The translations under genes were made by a program, and so were the position numbers. This document shows positions 7,928 through 16,758 of a DNA stretch of 23,839 nucleotides, in pieces (the first letter of the stretch is position 1; every line of letters starts with the position of its first letter). The notes under the pieces are model-generated. The model did not search any database. It had not been told where the DNA came from and saw only the letters and a list, made by a program, of their open reading frames with translations. This DNA comes from CAYMUR01 sp964393615 (GTDB lineage Bacteria > Planctomycetota > Planctomycetia > Pirellulales > Pirellulaceae). The DNA lies in the NCBI GenBank assembly GCA_964393615.1, contig CAYMUR010000083.1:1-23839 (forward strand), given 5' to 3'.

Positions 7928-8066
7928 AAAACCAAATGCCGACCAATGGAAAGGTCGAACGAATGGGTTGAAAAAAATTGATCGGCCATGAAAGTTTTCT
8001 TCTGCTTGTTTCCACGGCCTACTACGATTTCAAGCGATTAGAGACAGGGCAAGAGCGAAAAGGACT

Positions 8067-10700
8067 TTACCCGTTCTCCGATTGACGAAGGGTGTAGATC
8101 GTCAAACCTTCAATGGACTGCTGTTTTTGCGGAATGATCAAGCTGGCGGTATACCCGATGACGAGACAGAAAAATATGCCGGTTGCGGGATAAAAGCTGG
8201 CGTGGACAGGGTAATATTGTCGGAGCAGCAACTGCAGGATTCCGCTTGCCAACAGGCCGATCAAAGCACCTGTTCCGTGGGTCTTGCGTGTGAAGATTGC
8301 CAATAAGAACAGGCCACCCAGTCCCCCCGCAAACAGACCGATGAACGTCAAGGCCTGGTCCAGTAGCGACTGGATATCCCAGCGGGCCATGAACAGTGCA
8401 ATGGAGGTTCCCAATATTCCGACCATCGCCGTGGCCCAGCGGGCCAAAACCAATCGACCTCGGTCACCGGCGTTCGGCCGGAAACGGTGATAGAAATCGG
8501 TCGTCACCGCGGTGGAGATACTGTGCATGCTGCTGTCGAGGCTGGACATGGATGCCGAGAATACCGCTGCGATGATCTGGCCGGCCAGACCGACGGGCAG
8601 CTGGGTGACAATGAACCAGGGAAAGATTGCGTCTGCATTTTCAAGCGTCGGGTTCATTGCCTGAGGGTTTGTTTTGTAAAAGGCGAATAGTGCCGTGCCG
8701 ATTCCAAAGAATAAGAATGAAACCGGAATGATCAGTAGTGCATTCGTCCAGATACCACGAGCAGCCGACGACTCGTCCTTGGTGGTCAGGTAACGCTGAA
8801 TCACGCTCTGATCCGTTCCATAAGCAATTATCGACTCACCAAGTCCACCGAGTAACGCTATCCAGAAAACGGCTTCCAAGGTACTGAAGCGGAAATCGAG
8901 TAGATGAAGCTTGTCGTGGGCAACAGCGATGTCGCACATGCCATTCCAGCCACCGGGGATGTGAAATGGTATCAGGACCAGACAGACCAGCGCCCCACCC
9001 AAAAGAATCACGACCTGAATGACATCGGTCCAGATTACCGCCTCAATCCCGCCAGCGACCGTATAGAAAATACACAGTAGACCCATGGAGACGATGCAAA
9101 CACTGACGTCGATTCCTGTCACCAGCGATAAGGCGATCGACGGTAAAAACAATACGATGCCAATCCGTCCCAGGTGATAGACCATGAACATGGCGCTGGC
9201 GAACATTCGTGTGGCCAGGTTGAACCGGCGTTCCAGGTACTCATAGGCGGTGGTGAGGTTCAGTCGACGATAAAACGGCAGGAAAAAAAAGATAACCAAC
9301 GGCGCCACGATGGGAATGGCCATGTTAATGATCAGGTACCGCCAATCCGTGGCAAAGGCCTTGGCAGGGATGGCCATGAACGTGATGGCACTCAGTTGTG
9401 TACCGAAGATGCTCAGCCCTGACGCCCACCAGGGAATCCTCCGGCCCGCTTTAAAATAATCTTCGGTTGTCTTGCCACGTTGCGCAAAATAGATTCCCAT
9501 CGCGATCAGGCCCAATAAATACAGCAACAGGATGGAGCCGTTGAGCCAGCCGAACCTGTGTTTCCGCATTGGCCTCGCGGCCCAGACGCGGGGAGTGCTT
9601 GTGTTGGATTGTATTTCTCCACCCATCAGCAATTGTGTACCGTTCCATGACACCGTCGCGGCACCAGTATGTCCAGACTCGGGGAGTGCCCCGATGTTCG
9701 TCCACGTATCTGTAATGGTGTGATAGGCCAAGACGTCACCCCTTCCGTTTGTATCGGGTGCGCCGCCGAAAACGAGCATATGATGGGCGCTGTCTGGCAC
9801 CGTGCCGATCGTACCCGCCAGGCAGCGCGGTCCCGCATCAGGGAGTGTGATAGGGCCCAGTGTTTCCCAACTCGACGTCGCAGGGCGAAAGACATAGCCA
9901 TCGGTTAGGAAATTGGTACTGCCGTCGGGTGAGAGGATTTGCCCGCTGAATAGATAGAGGCTTCGGTGAAAGCCATCGTGCTGGGCAACCAGGACCGGCT
10001 TGCTGCGTTCCGGACCGGGCCACGTTGGCAGTTCCTGCCATGTGCATGGATTGGATTCGTCTGCTGGGGAAATGTCCAGTGCCCAGAAATGTTTCGTCGC
10101 GGTACCGCGTCCGGGCGTCTCTTGACCACCGGCGACATAAATCATGTCGCCTAGCGCTGCCGCTGCCGTCAAGGTGAGGGGTCGTGGCAGCGACGGTAGT
10201 GATTCGACGCGAACGCTTTTTGTGTTGGATATCCATTTCAGTAGCAAGACTTCCGCGTAGCAACGCTCACCATCGGAACCACCAATGCAAACGACTCCTC
10301 GATCCGTGCTGACTGTGGAACCATTGCCCAGTGGATGTGGCAGCTGCGGTTGGTTGTGGACAATCCATTCATGATTCCCATTGTCCGCCAAATGTAACAC
10401 GAAAATGTCGTCTCGCCAGAGAGTCGATGGTGCTTCCTTGGGAGATAACGCGTCATTCTCGACGCTAAATCCACCCGCCACGAGGACTACCCCGTTGTGG
10501 GTTCCGGCAAATGCGCCGCTGACGCCCAGTTTTCCTTGTTGACTGGAGGGCAGTGATGGCAGTTCCGACCACTGGAGCACACCGCCCGCAAATAGTGAAT
10601 CGTCGGCGACAGCGAGCCGTGAACCTTCGGCGAAGAGCGATCCTAGCAGAGCCGACGAAACGGCGAACCATGTCAAACTGGTAGCAACGATCTGGTTCAT
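8067..10700 (-). CDS. Kelch-domain / sodium:solute symporter (SSS) fusion
   Basis: An 877-residue fusion. A signal-like segment (residues 1-30) is followed by an exported Kelch propeller of about 350 residues with recurring V-A-GG and W-type blades, similar to NanM-type N-acetylneuraminate epimerases. From about residue 385 there are around 13 hydrophobic helices of the SSS family: YFKAGRRIPWWASGLS, then GGIEAVIWTDVIQ, GTDQSVIQRYL, and SMSSLDSSMHS, the usual Na+-site region. The design suggests a periplasmic sugar-binding or epimerising head joined to a Na+-driven importer, possibly for sialic acid or a related sugar. ATG at 10700 follows AAGGA and GAGGA; the longer TTG start at 10742 would put a charged leader before the signal. 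It is transcribed towards the operon at 964-7927. Confidence 0.88.
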   Translation of the reverse strand: MNQIVATSLTWFAVSSALLGSLFAEGSRLAVADDSLFAGGVLQWSELPSLPSSQQGKLGVSGAFAGTHNGVVLVAGGFSVENDALSPKEAPSTLWRDDIFVLHLADNGNHEWIVHNQPQLPHPLGNGSTVSTDRGVVCIGGSDGERCYAEVLLLKWISNTKSVRVESLPSLPRPLTLTAAAALGDMIYVAGGQETPGRGTATKHFWALDISPADESNPCTWQELPTWPGPERSKPVLVAQHDGFHRSLYLFSGQILSPDGSTNFLTDGYVFRPATSSWETLGPITLPDAGPRCLAGTIGTVPDSAHHMLVFGGAPDTNGRGDVLAYHTITDTWTNIGALPESGHTGAATVSWNGTQLLMGGEIQSNTSTPRVWAARPMRKHRFGWLNGSILLLYLLGLIAMGIYFAQRGKTTEDYFKAGRRIPWWASGLSIFGTQLSAITFMAIPAKAFATDWRYLIINMAIPIVAPLVIFFFLPFYRRLNLTTAYEYLERRFNLATRMFASAMFMVYHLGRIGIVLFLPSIALSLVTGIDVSVCIVSMGLLCIFYTVAGGIEAVIWTDVIQVVILLGGALVCLVLIPFHIPGGWNGMCDIAVAHDKLHLLDFRFSTLEAVFWIALLGGLGESIIAYGTDQSVIQRYLTTKDESSAARGIWTNALLIIPVSFLFFGIGTALFAFYKTNPQAMNPTLENADAIFPWFIVTQLPVGLAGQIIAAVFSASMSSLDSSMHSISTAVTTDFYHRFRPNAGDRGRLVLARWATAMVGILGTSIALFMARWDIQSLLDQALTFIGLFAGGLGGLFLLAIFTRKTHGTGALIGLLASGILQLLLRQYYPVHASFYPATGIFFCLVIGYTASLIIPQKQQSIEGLTIYTLRQSENG

Positions 10701-10958
10701 CGGTTCCTTGTCCTCTTTATGGTTGCGTTTTGCAACCAACAAAAAGCGTATCCAGAACGGCTCAAAATCGATTCTCGATCATGCTGCCAGATGTGAAACG
10801 TGTCCACTGGTGGCAACTTGAACGGACAGGTTGACGGAACGGGAAGTAACAGAGGCAGCAAAATCGATCTTTTTGTTTCTTCTTGCTCACATGGTACGCT
10901 GCGAAACTTGAAACATGAAAGTCATTTTTGAGACGTTTGTAAATCATCGAAAGACGAT

Positions 10959-11757
10959 CTATGCCGGCGTCACGATTTTTCTCAGGTCGTCTCCCTTTTC
11001 CTTGAACCAGTTATAGATGGCGACCACATCTGCATCGACACAGAAATCCTTAATGCCACGGTCAAGATATTCTTTGAGTGTGTCTTCACTAGGCAGGGTG
11101 GCAAACTCCATGCGGACTCGCAAGCCCCTTTCCAGCGCCATGTTGATAATTCTGGTTTCCGTCTCTTTGACCTCTGGATTCGCCCACTGCTTCGGCTTGC
11201 CGATACTCATCGAGTAGTCACCTGGACCAAACTGGAGCATATCGATTCCTTCGACGGCCAGAATTTGTTCAATGTTGTCCACTGCTTCTCTCTTTTCGAT
11301 CATGATTCCAATCACGACGTCGTCCATTGCCTGGACAAATTCGGGTGAACCTTCATCCAGGAAATAACGCACGCAGCGGCGGGCGTGACACCCGGTCAAT
11401 CCGCCGTGTTGTGGGGTGTCGGGTTTGACAAAGGCGATGGCCTCCTGTACTTCGTCGGCAGTTTTCAGATCGGCGAACAGTAAGTTCTGAAATCCGGCGC
11501 CTAAGGCTCGTTGGGCAATAAACCCATTGTTTTGTCTCTCAACTTTGAACATGGAAGACGTCCCAACGAGGTCGATCGCACGAGCAATATTGTCCAGATC
11601 ATGCAGGTCCCACGAGCTGTATTCTCCGCGGAACTCGATGTAATCATAAACTCCCGTGTATCCGACCAATTCTGCGATGGCGGGCCAGGGAATGTGTACG
11701 CCAGCCGCGATTGCCGGCCGGCCTTCGTTGAACAGTTCTCTCAGTTGGTTCTTTCTC
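10959..11757 (-). CDS. HpcH/HpaI aldolase-family protein with replaced catalytic His
   Basis: A 266-residue TIM-barrel protein (GTG start at 11759-11757) of the class II aldolase family that includes HpcH (4-hydroxy-2-oxoheptanedioate aldolase) and 2-keto-3-deoxy-sugar-acid aldolases. The metal-site residues are visible: Glu155 in GIMIEKREAVDNI and Asp181 in FGPGDYS. The block that in HpcH reads DGEH, with the base His45, is here RGEY (residues 44-47), and the following Arg70 position is Val by ungapped alignment, with Arg75 nearby. The carbon-carbon lyase chemistry may therefore differ. Only a weak AGAGA ribosome-binding site precedes it. It lies upstream of the symporter gene on the same strand with a 258-bp gap, and could cleave keto-deoxy acids made by the enolase-type enzyme. 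Confidence 0.85.
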
Positions 11758-11759
11758 AC

Positions 11760-12196
11760 GTTCGTTTCTCTTCGATGGCGTTTTGTGCGGTTGGAACTAC
11801 GTTGGACACGATACGGATGTTATTGGAAATCTGACTTGGTAGGATCTCTGGCCGTGTAGGAATTGAAATGTCTGATAAGCAGCCGCCTGTGAAACAGGTT
11901 TTCGGTTGCCGGCTGAAATCTAACAAAATCGTAATTTATTGTCAGCCGGACAGCAACCCCGTCACTCCCGGCCCCTGTCAGCAAACGTCCAGTCGAGGAT
12001 GTTTGGCACCAGGTACCGATACGGAACAGAACGGTTGATCACTGGTTTCAGTCCAGCGGAAATGATGTAGGTCAGGCCATACCTACAGGCCCCCAGTGGC
12101 GTTTGGTTGCCGGGGACATTTTGTTTATATTCACAGTGAGGCGGTAGGACAGGTAGGGCTGCCCTGTCAGCCAGCAGCCTCATTGAGGTGGAGATC
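11760..12196. other. Intergenic region between divergent genes, with hairpins
   Basis: This 437-bp stretch separates the aldolase (-) from the interrupted gene (+) and must hold promoters for both; I could not assign -10/-35 boxes with confidence. A nested fold is possible at 11880-11915: outer stem CAGCCG/CGGCTG, inner stem CCTGT-gaa-ACAGG. A second hairpin, GACAGG 12148-12153 with CCTGTC 12163-12168, lies about 30 bp before the next start. The open frame on the minus strand at 11962-12261 has no recognisable features. Confidence 0.4.
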
Positions 12197-12826
12197 ATGC
12201 ATAAAGACGAAGAATAATTAGAGATGAAACACCAGGCAACAGCTGAAGATCTACCTGACAAAGCGAGGAACTAAATAAGCACGCTGCACCAACTTCTCAA
12301 CTTGGCCGATATACATGATATGCACCACCCCGACGCAGAACATCGTGCGACAAAGAAAGCAGCCAAATCCCTTATCCAAAACCTTCAGGCGAGCTTACAG
12401 ACCGCGAAGAATGCTGGGAAAGAGTTAAATCGGGAGGAGCACAGGGTGGTCATCGCCAATGTCCTGGACTAATTGCTTCGCGACAAGGTCGCAAAGAGCC
12501 AAGGCGAATGGATTGGCGTTTTCTCCGCCCGCTCACCGGAGAAAACGTGGCTGTCGGCACTCGAATTGTTCAAGGCCGAACTTGATGGTTGCAGCATCGA
12601 CGAGATTTCCGGCGAATCGAAAAGTGAGGTTCAGAAATGCCTCTGCCTCATGGAGCAAGAGGCGATACTAGCCGAGAAAGTAGCTGTTAACCCCGATTCT
12701 CACAATCACCCTGGTGCAAACATCGGAAGGTGGTCAAAACCATATGCAACCGTTCACTTGAAACCCGATTCAACCGCACGATACACTGAAGGCACGATCG
12801 ACGTTTATTCCTACTGTATCCGTTAA
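12197..12826 (+). pseudogene. Unrecognised 209-codon gene carrying three in-frame TAA codons
   Basis: From ATG 12197, preceded by GAGGTG eight bases upstream, one frame runs to TAA at 12824. It has no frameshift and looks coding throughout: amphipathic helical N-terminal half rich in Gln/Lys/Glu, then WIGVFSARSPEKTWLSALELFKAELDG, and a C-terminus ending DVYSYCIR. Three TAA codons interrupt it, at 12215, 12272 and 12470 (codons 7, 26 and 92). Each is one C-to-T change from CAA, and Gln would fit all three contexts (DEE*LEM, RN*ISTLH, LD*LLRDK). Four ordinary CAA codons are also present. The part after the last TAA is a 117-codon open frame. I do not recognise the family. Likely a pseudogene; readthrough or error cannot be excluded. 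The glycoside-hydrolase-like gene follows in the same frame 72 bp later. Confidence 0.55.
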
Positions 12827-12884
12827 CCTAAAATTTTCGGAGCAGTATCAGTTAGTAGGCTCCGTCGTGCTTATGAAAAAAATT

Positions 12885-12901
12885 AAGGAGACACACAAAT
12901 T
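12885..12901 (+). promoter_or_regulatory. Strong Shine-Dalgarno before an ATT start codon
   Basis: AAGGAG at 12885-12890, an 8-base spacer, then ATT at 12899-12901. An in-frame TAA at 12884 excludes any start further upstream. Either AUU is used for initiation, as known for infC, or an ATG has mutated by one base. Confidence 0.6.
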
Positions 12902-15900
12902 TCAGGTGCACAAACGTCAATTTCTCGATTGATCATATTAACCATTGTGCTACTTGCATTGCTGCCTCAATGCATCATTTTGGCCGAGCAAGACATCCCA
13001 TACGGAGTTGGGTCTTGGCAACGTGAAATTCTTGGTAACCACCTTGGTAACCACCGTGCCTGCGTAACGGTCAGCAGGGGCGGCCGAAAATCTATTAATC
13101 ACGCAAGGACTCGGAAAGGTTCTGGTTCTGTCGATCTTGGGGCAGTCTTGGTACACATACCCTGGCGACTTCGGATATCTCCTGTAGACAACGATATCAT
13201 TGTTATAGATGCCAAGACAGGAAAACGTGTATCTAATGTGGCTAGGATAGACATCAATCGTGAGTTTGGCGATCTGGCATTCGAGCCTGTCACAGTTCCA
13301 GGTAAATACTATCTATATTACTTTCCCCACAAGAAATCTAAAGAGTGGATGTTTGAAGGTTATACATCCCCACAAACAACAGCCGACAGCTCCTGGCTGG
13401 CGAAATTCGGTCTGGCGGAAGAAGATCTTCGCCGTGGAAAATGGAAAACGTTGCCCGAAGCGACAGTCGTGGAGATTCAGGCTCGCACCGAGTTTGATCG
13501 CTTTGATCCGATGGAAGTAGCAGCACATGATGATGAAGTAAAGCAACTGCTGACAGAGTATCCTGACGAACAGTATCTGCTCTTTCCTGAAGATCGCAAA
13601 CTTCCGATTCGTATGTTTGAACACCTGCCTGTGCACTGGATCCGCAATGGGCAAAGGGAAATTTTTTACGGTCAGGCCCAGCCTGGTGAGTTCTATGTAT
13701 TTCAGATTGGCCTTTATGCGGCTGGAGGTGATGTCAAAGATCTGGACATGATCTTCGACTCTTTACGGTCAGGAAGCGGCCCGGAGATACCTTCTTGTGC
13801 TTTTCGATGTTTCAACTTGGGTGGTGTGGACGCAACGGGAGTACAGTTTAAGAGTTCTGTCTCTGTTGAACATGGCAAAGTGCAGCCTCTATGGGTCGGG
13901 GTGCAGATACCAAGTGACGCGAAAGGAGCGTATGCAGGGACGCTGCAGATATTACCGAAAAACGGCGGAGCGAGAAAAGTGAAGGTCGCGCTCAAAGTAT
14001 CGGGTTCGGTTTTGCTTGATTCCGGTGACAGCGAGCTATGGAGAATGTCCAGGCTGCGGTGGCTTGATTCAACGATCGCTCAAGACGATGAGGTCACATC
14101 GCCATATACACCTCTGCAGAGGAGAGATCGGACAATTGCATGTCTAGGCCGGGAGGTGCAATTCGGTAAGACAGGTCTGCCGGAACGGATGACGAGTAAC
14201 GGTCAGGATATTCTGACAGGTCCACTCGACTGGGTGGTAGAAAAATCCGATGGACGCATTGCATGGAAACCAACAGGGGACGAGACGATCAAATCTTCAA
14301 ATGGATTGGTTATCAGAAGATCTGATAGCACCGGTGGAGGGTTTCATCGCACGACCTGGGCAGAGATGGAATTCGACGGCTATATTGCCTTCAAGGTGAT
14401 CCTGAAGGCCGAGAAGTCGGTCCATGTCAAAGACATTCGTCTGGAGATTCCCATAAGCAGCAATATTGCTACCTATATGATGGGCATGGGACGCAGAGGC
14501 GATCTTCGCCCCAAGCGGTGGGAATGGACCTGGAGAGCGGACCATCCCAATAACCAGATATGGATTGGGGATGTCAATGCAGGTTTACGGTGCAAACTTC
14601 AGGGACCGGATGATGTTTTCGGCAGCAACGGCATGCCTGCCGCTTGGGTGAACGACGGACAGGGCCGCGTCGTGCTGAGTGAGGATGGCGGCCAGGTCCT
14701 TCTGAGTGCCCACAGCGGTTCACGTAGCTTCAAGGCTGGAGAGGAGATGACTTTCTGCTTTTCGATCCTGCCCACGCCGCTGAAGCCAGTGGATCTTACT
14801 GCGCACTGGAACCGGCGTCACTGGAATCCGGTCGGGTGGGACATCCATGTATCTAAGATAGTAGCTTGGGAGGCGAACCGAGCTAAAGTCCATCATGGCG
14901 GCAGTATGAATCCGACTATCAACTATCCATTTATTGCCACTGAAGCCCTGAAAAATTTCGTCAATGAGGCCCACGAAGAGGAGATCAAAGTCCCGCTTTA
15001 CTATACTGTGCGGGAATTGAGCAACCACTGTGCCGAACTTTGGGTCCTAAGGAGCCTTGGGCATGAAGTGCTCAGGGATGGGCGTGGCGGCGGGGACTCC
15101 TGGTTGAGGGAACATTTGATATCCGGGTACCATCCCCGATGGCAGGAGCTGATGTACCCGACCGGGGAGATCGATGCTGCAGTCGGGGTAAATTACCGGT
15201 CGAGGTGGCACAACTACTATCTCGAAGGCTTGGCCTGGCTACTCAAGAATGTCGGCATCGATGGTATCTACCTTGATGGTATAGGATTCGATAGGGAAGT
15301 CATGAAACGGGAACGCAAGATTCTTGACCGCTATCGACTCGGAAGCGAGGTGGACTTTCACTGTGGTGACGGTTTCCACAAGTACTGGCACGGTTGGGAA
15401 AACTCTGTCAACATGTGCAAATTCATGGAACACCTGCCGTACATAGATAGTCTGTGGTTTGGTGAAGGCTACCACTACAACAACGCCTATGCCACTCCAG
15501 CCAACTGGCTGGTAGAGATCTCGGGACTGGCTTTCGGTCTTTCCAACGAAATGCTGCAAGGCGGCGGAAATCCCTGGAAGGGGATGCTGTATGGAATGAC
15601 GAATCGCAATTCAGTACGTTACCGTTACCAGAAACCGCTTTGGGATATATGGGACAGCTTTGGCATCCAGGATGCGCAGATGACAGGTTATTGGGACAAA
15701 ACCTGCCCGGTCAAGACCTCTCACCCGGATATCAAGGCCACTGTCTTTGTCAAGAAAGACAAGGTCATGATAGCGTTGGCGAGTTGGGCAACTACACTCG
15801 TCAACTGTCAACTGAAAATAGACTTCAATACGCTGGGACTGGATCCTAAAACGACCAAGCTTCACGCTCCGCAGATTCTGGATCTTCCCTCAAATTACCC

Positions 15901-16012
15901 AAAGAGCATTATGTTTCCCTCACATTACCAGGAACACGAACGATGGTTCGAACCATCGGAAAAAATACCGGTGGAACCTGGTAAAGGATGGCTGCTGATA
16001 GGGTCACGGTAA
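12899..16012 (+). CDS. Secreted glycoside-hydrolase-like protein (DUF6067/GH123-type), probable ATT start
   Basis: A protein of about 1037 residues with a signal peptide (SISRLIILTIVLLALL... ILA). An N-terminal beta-rich half is followed by MGMGRRGDLRP, WIGDVNAGLRCKLQG and a TIM-barrel-like half with GIDGIYLDGIGFD (Asp788 and Asp793). The arrangement resembles the large 'glycoside hydrolase domain' proteins (DUF6067, related to GH123 N-terminal regions) of planctomycetes and Bacteroidetes; substrate unknown. The start is decided by AAGGAG at 12885-12890: eight bases later, at 12899, stands ATT rather than ATG, and reading from it restores the basic n-region of the signal peptide. The next start-like codon, TTG 12929, would begin inside the hydrophobic core. 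Arg codons AGG/AGA and Ile ATA seem commoner here than in neighbours, hinting at separate ancestry. Confidence 0.75.
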   Translation: MSGAQTSISRLIILTIVLLALLPQCIILAEQDIPYGVGSWQREILGNHLGNHRACVTVSRGGRKSINHARTRKGSGSVDLGAVLVHIPWRLRISPVDNDIIVIDAKTGKRVSNVARIDINREFGDLAFEPVTVPGKYYLYYFPHKKSKEWMFEGYTSPQTTADSSWLAKFGLAEEDLRRGKWKTLPEATVVEIQARTEFDRFDPMEVAAHDDEVKQLLTEYPDEQYLLFPEDRKLPIRMFEHLPVHWIRNGQREIFYGQAQPGEFYVFQIGLYAAGGDVKDLDMIFDSLRSGSGPEIPSCAFRCFNLGGVDATGVQFKSSVSVEHGKVQPLWVGVQIPSDAKGAYAGTLQILPKNGGARKVKVALKVSGSVLLDSGDSELWRMSRLRWLDSTIAQDDEVTSPYTPLQRRDRTIACLGREVQFGKTGLPERMTSNGQDILTGPLDWVVEKSDGRIAWKPTGDETIKSSNGLVIRRSDSTGGGFHRTTWAEMEFDGYIAFKVILKAEKSVHVKDIRLEIPISSNIATYMMGMGRRGDLRPKRWEWTWRADHPNNQIWIGDVNAGLRCKLQGPDDVFGSNGMPAAWVNDGQGRVVLSEDGGQVLLSAHSGSRSFKAGEEMTFCFSILPTPLKPVDLTAHWNRRHWNPVGWDIHVSKIVAWEANRAKVHHGGSMNPTINYPFIATEALKNFVNEAHEEEIKVPLYYTVRELSNHCAELWVLRSLGHEVLRDGRGGGDSWLREHLISGYHPRWQELMYPTGEIDAAVGVNYRSRWHNYYLEGLAWLLKNVGIDGIYLDGIGFDREVMKRERKILDRYRLGSEVDFHCGDGFHKYWHGWENSVNMCKFMEHLPYIDSLWFGEGYHYNNAYATPANWLVEISGLAFGLSNEMLQGGGNPWKGMLYGMTNRNSVRYRYQKPLWDIWDSFGIQDAQMTGYWDKTCPVKTSHPDIKATVFVKKDKVMIALASWATTLVNCQLKIDFNTLGLDPKTTKLHAPQILDLPSNYPKSIMFPSHYQEHERWFEPSEKIPVEPGKGWLLIGSR

Positions 16013-16014
16013 CT

Positions 16015-16173
16015 GACGAGAATGAAGGCAGGCTGCCTGGTGAGTCCGGCTCCACACTTCGTCCTCAGGAAGTTGAGATGCTCCGTGAGTGGATCGACCG
16101 CAGGGCCGCGTATCCACCGCACCGGCCGTTCATCCCACGACGTTGTCCTACGCCACCAGAAGTGAAGAACCAG
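16015..16173 (+). pseudogene. Relic of a planctomycete cytochrome c (PSCyt1/DUF1549-type) protein
   Basis: In one frame, right after the preceding stop, the translation reads GRLPGESGSTL, then EVEMLREWIDRRAAYPPH, then FIPRRCPTPPEVKN. This follows the segment of planctomycete-specific cytochrome c proteins where 'MPP... L..eqi..L..WI..GA' leads to 'HWaF.pp.rP..P.vkn', the linker towards the DUF1549 domain. The heme-binding CxxCH part before it and the large DUF1549/DUF1553 parts after it are absent, and a Trp-containing step seems deleted (PPHRPF). About 50 codons remain. It is a gene fragment left by deletion or insertion. Confidence 0.6.
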
Positions 16174-16209
16174 GGCGAAGCGACGACATCAGATTTAAAA
16201 GGGCTGTGG

Positions 16210-16758
16210 TTATTTTCTGTCTCGGCGACGTAGGACTAGGAATCCTGCGCTACCACATAGGATCAGTAACAAGGAGCCGGGTTCTGGTACCGGAAAACTG
16301 ACATCCCAGGGTGTAAACGTGACAGGCCTGTCAGAATCGTCGAAACCCTTTGCAAATGTACCGGACCAGCGGACAGATGGGGGTGTTTGAATGTCGTCTA
16401 GCGCATCGAAAGTGATCTGGAAAATGTCACCGCTGACTGCCGTGCTGGCAGAGTTGGGGTCATTCGTTTCACCCAGCAGATTGCGGTACATGCTGTTGTC
16501 CAAGTAAAAGTCACGAATGTTGATCCCCTGTAAGCCGACCGGTTGAGTCGAGAGCGGACTTAGTCGTGACGAGTCAAAATAAAAGTCTCCTTCGAATTGG
16601 GTAATCCCGGCGGGGTCCACAATGTAAGTCCATTGGTTGTTGACCTTCGTCACGGTGATTTCCCAGGTATTGGGTGGAATAAAGGCCTGCGAGTGATCAC
16701 AAATCACAAACAACGTTGACAAGCTTACTAGGGTGCTGGCGATGGTTTTGAAATTCAT
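16210..16758 (-). CDS. PEP-CTERM sorting domain protein
   Basis: A 182-residue exported protein. Residues 1-25 form a signal peptide ending near SQAF. The central part has no domain I can name: mostly beta-prone, with GDFYFDSSRLSPLS, GDIFQITFDALDD and a WSGTF block. This resembles small secreted planctomycete proteins known only by their sorting tag. The tail is a clear PEP-CTERM signal: VPEPGS, a hydrophobic helix, then RRRDRK. GGGAG seven bases before the ATG supports the start. It is probably processed by an exosortase and belongs to the cell surface or matrix. It stands alone on its strand and converges with the cytochrome relic. Confidence 0.85.
   Translation of the reverse strand: MNFKTIASTLVSLSTLFVICDHSQAFIPPNTWEITVTKVNNQWTYIVDPAGITQFEGDFYFDSSRLSPLSTQPVGLQGINIRDFYLDNSMYRNLLGETNDPNSASTAVSGDIFQITFDALDDIQTPPSVRWSGTFAKGFDDSDRPVTFTPWDVSFPVPEPGSLLLILCGSAGFLVLRRRDRK

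Noticed and set aside
11962..12261. 99-codon minus-strand open frame before the interrupted gene
   Set aside because: Composition is unlike the neighbours, no family pattern, and it overlaps the ribosome-binding site and start of the plus-strand gene.
12197..12826. Full TAA-to-Gln recoding, as in ciliates or recoded phages
   Set aside because: The same frame contains several CAA codons and ends at TAA, and neighbouring genes also stop at TAA; kept only as one hypothesis for three sites, not as a genetic-code call.
12887..12929. TTG 12929 as the start of the large glycoside-hydrolase-like gene
   Set aside because: It lies at the edge of the signal-peptide core without a ribosome-binding site, while AAGGAG is correctly spaced from ATT 12899.
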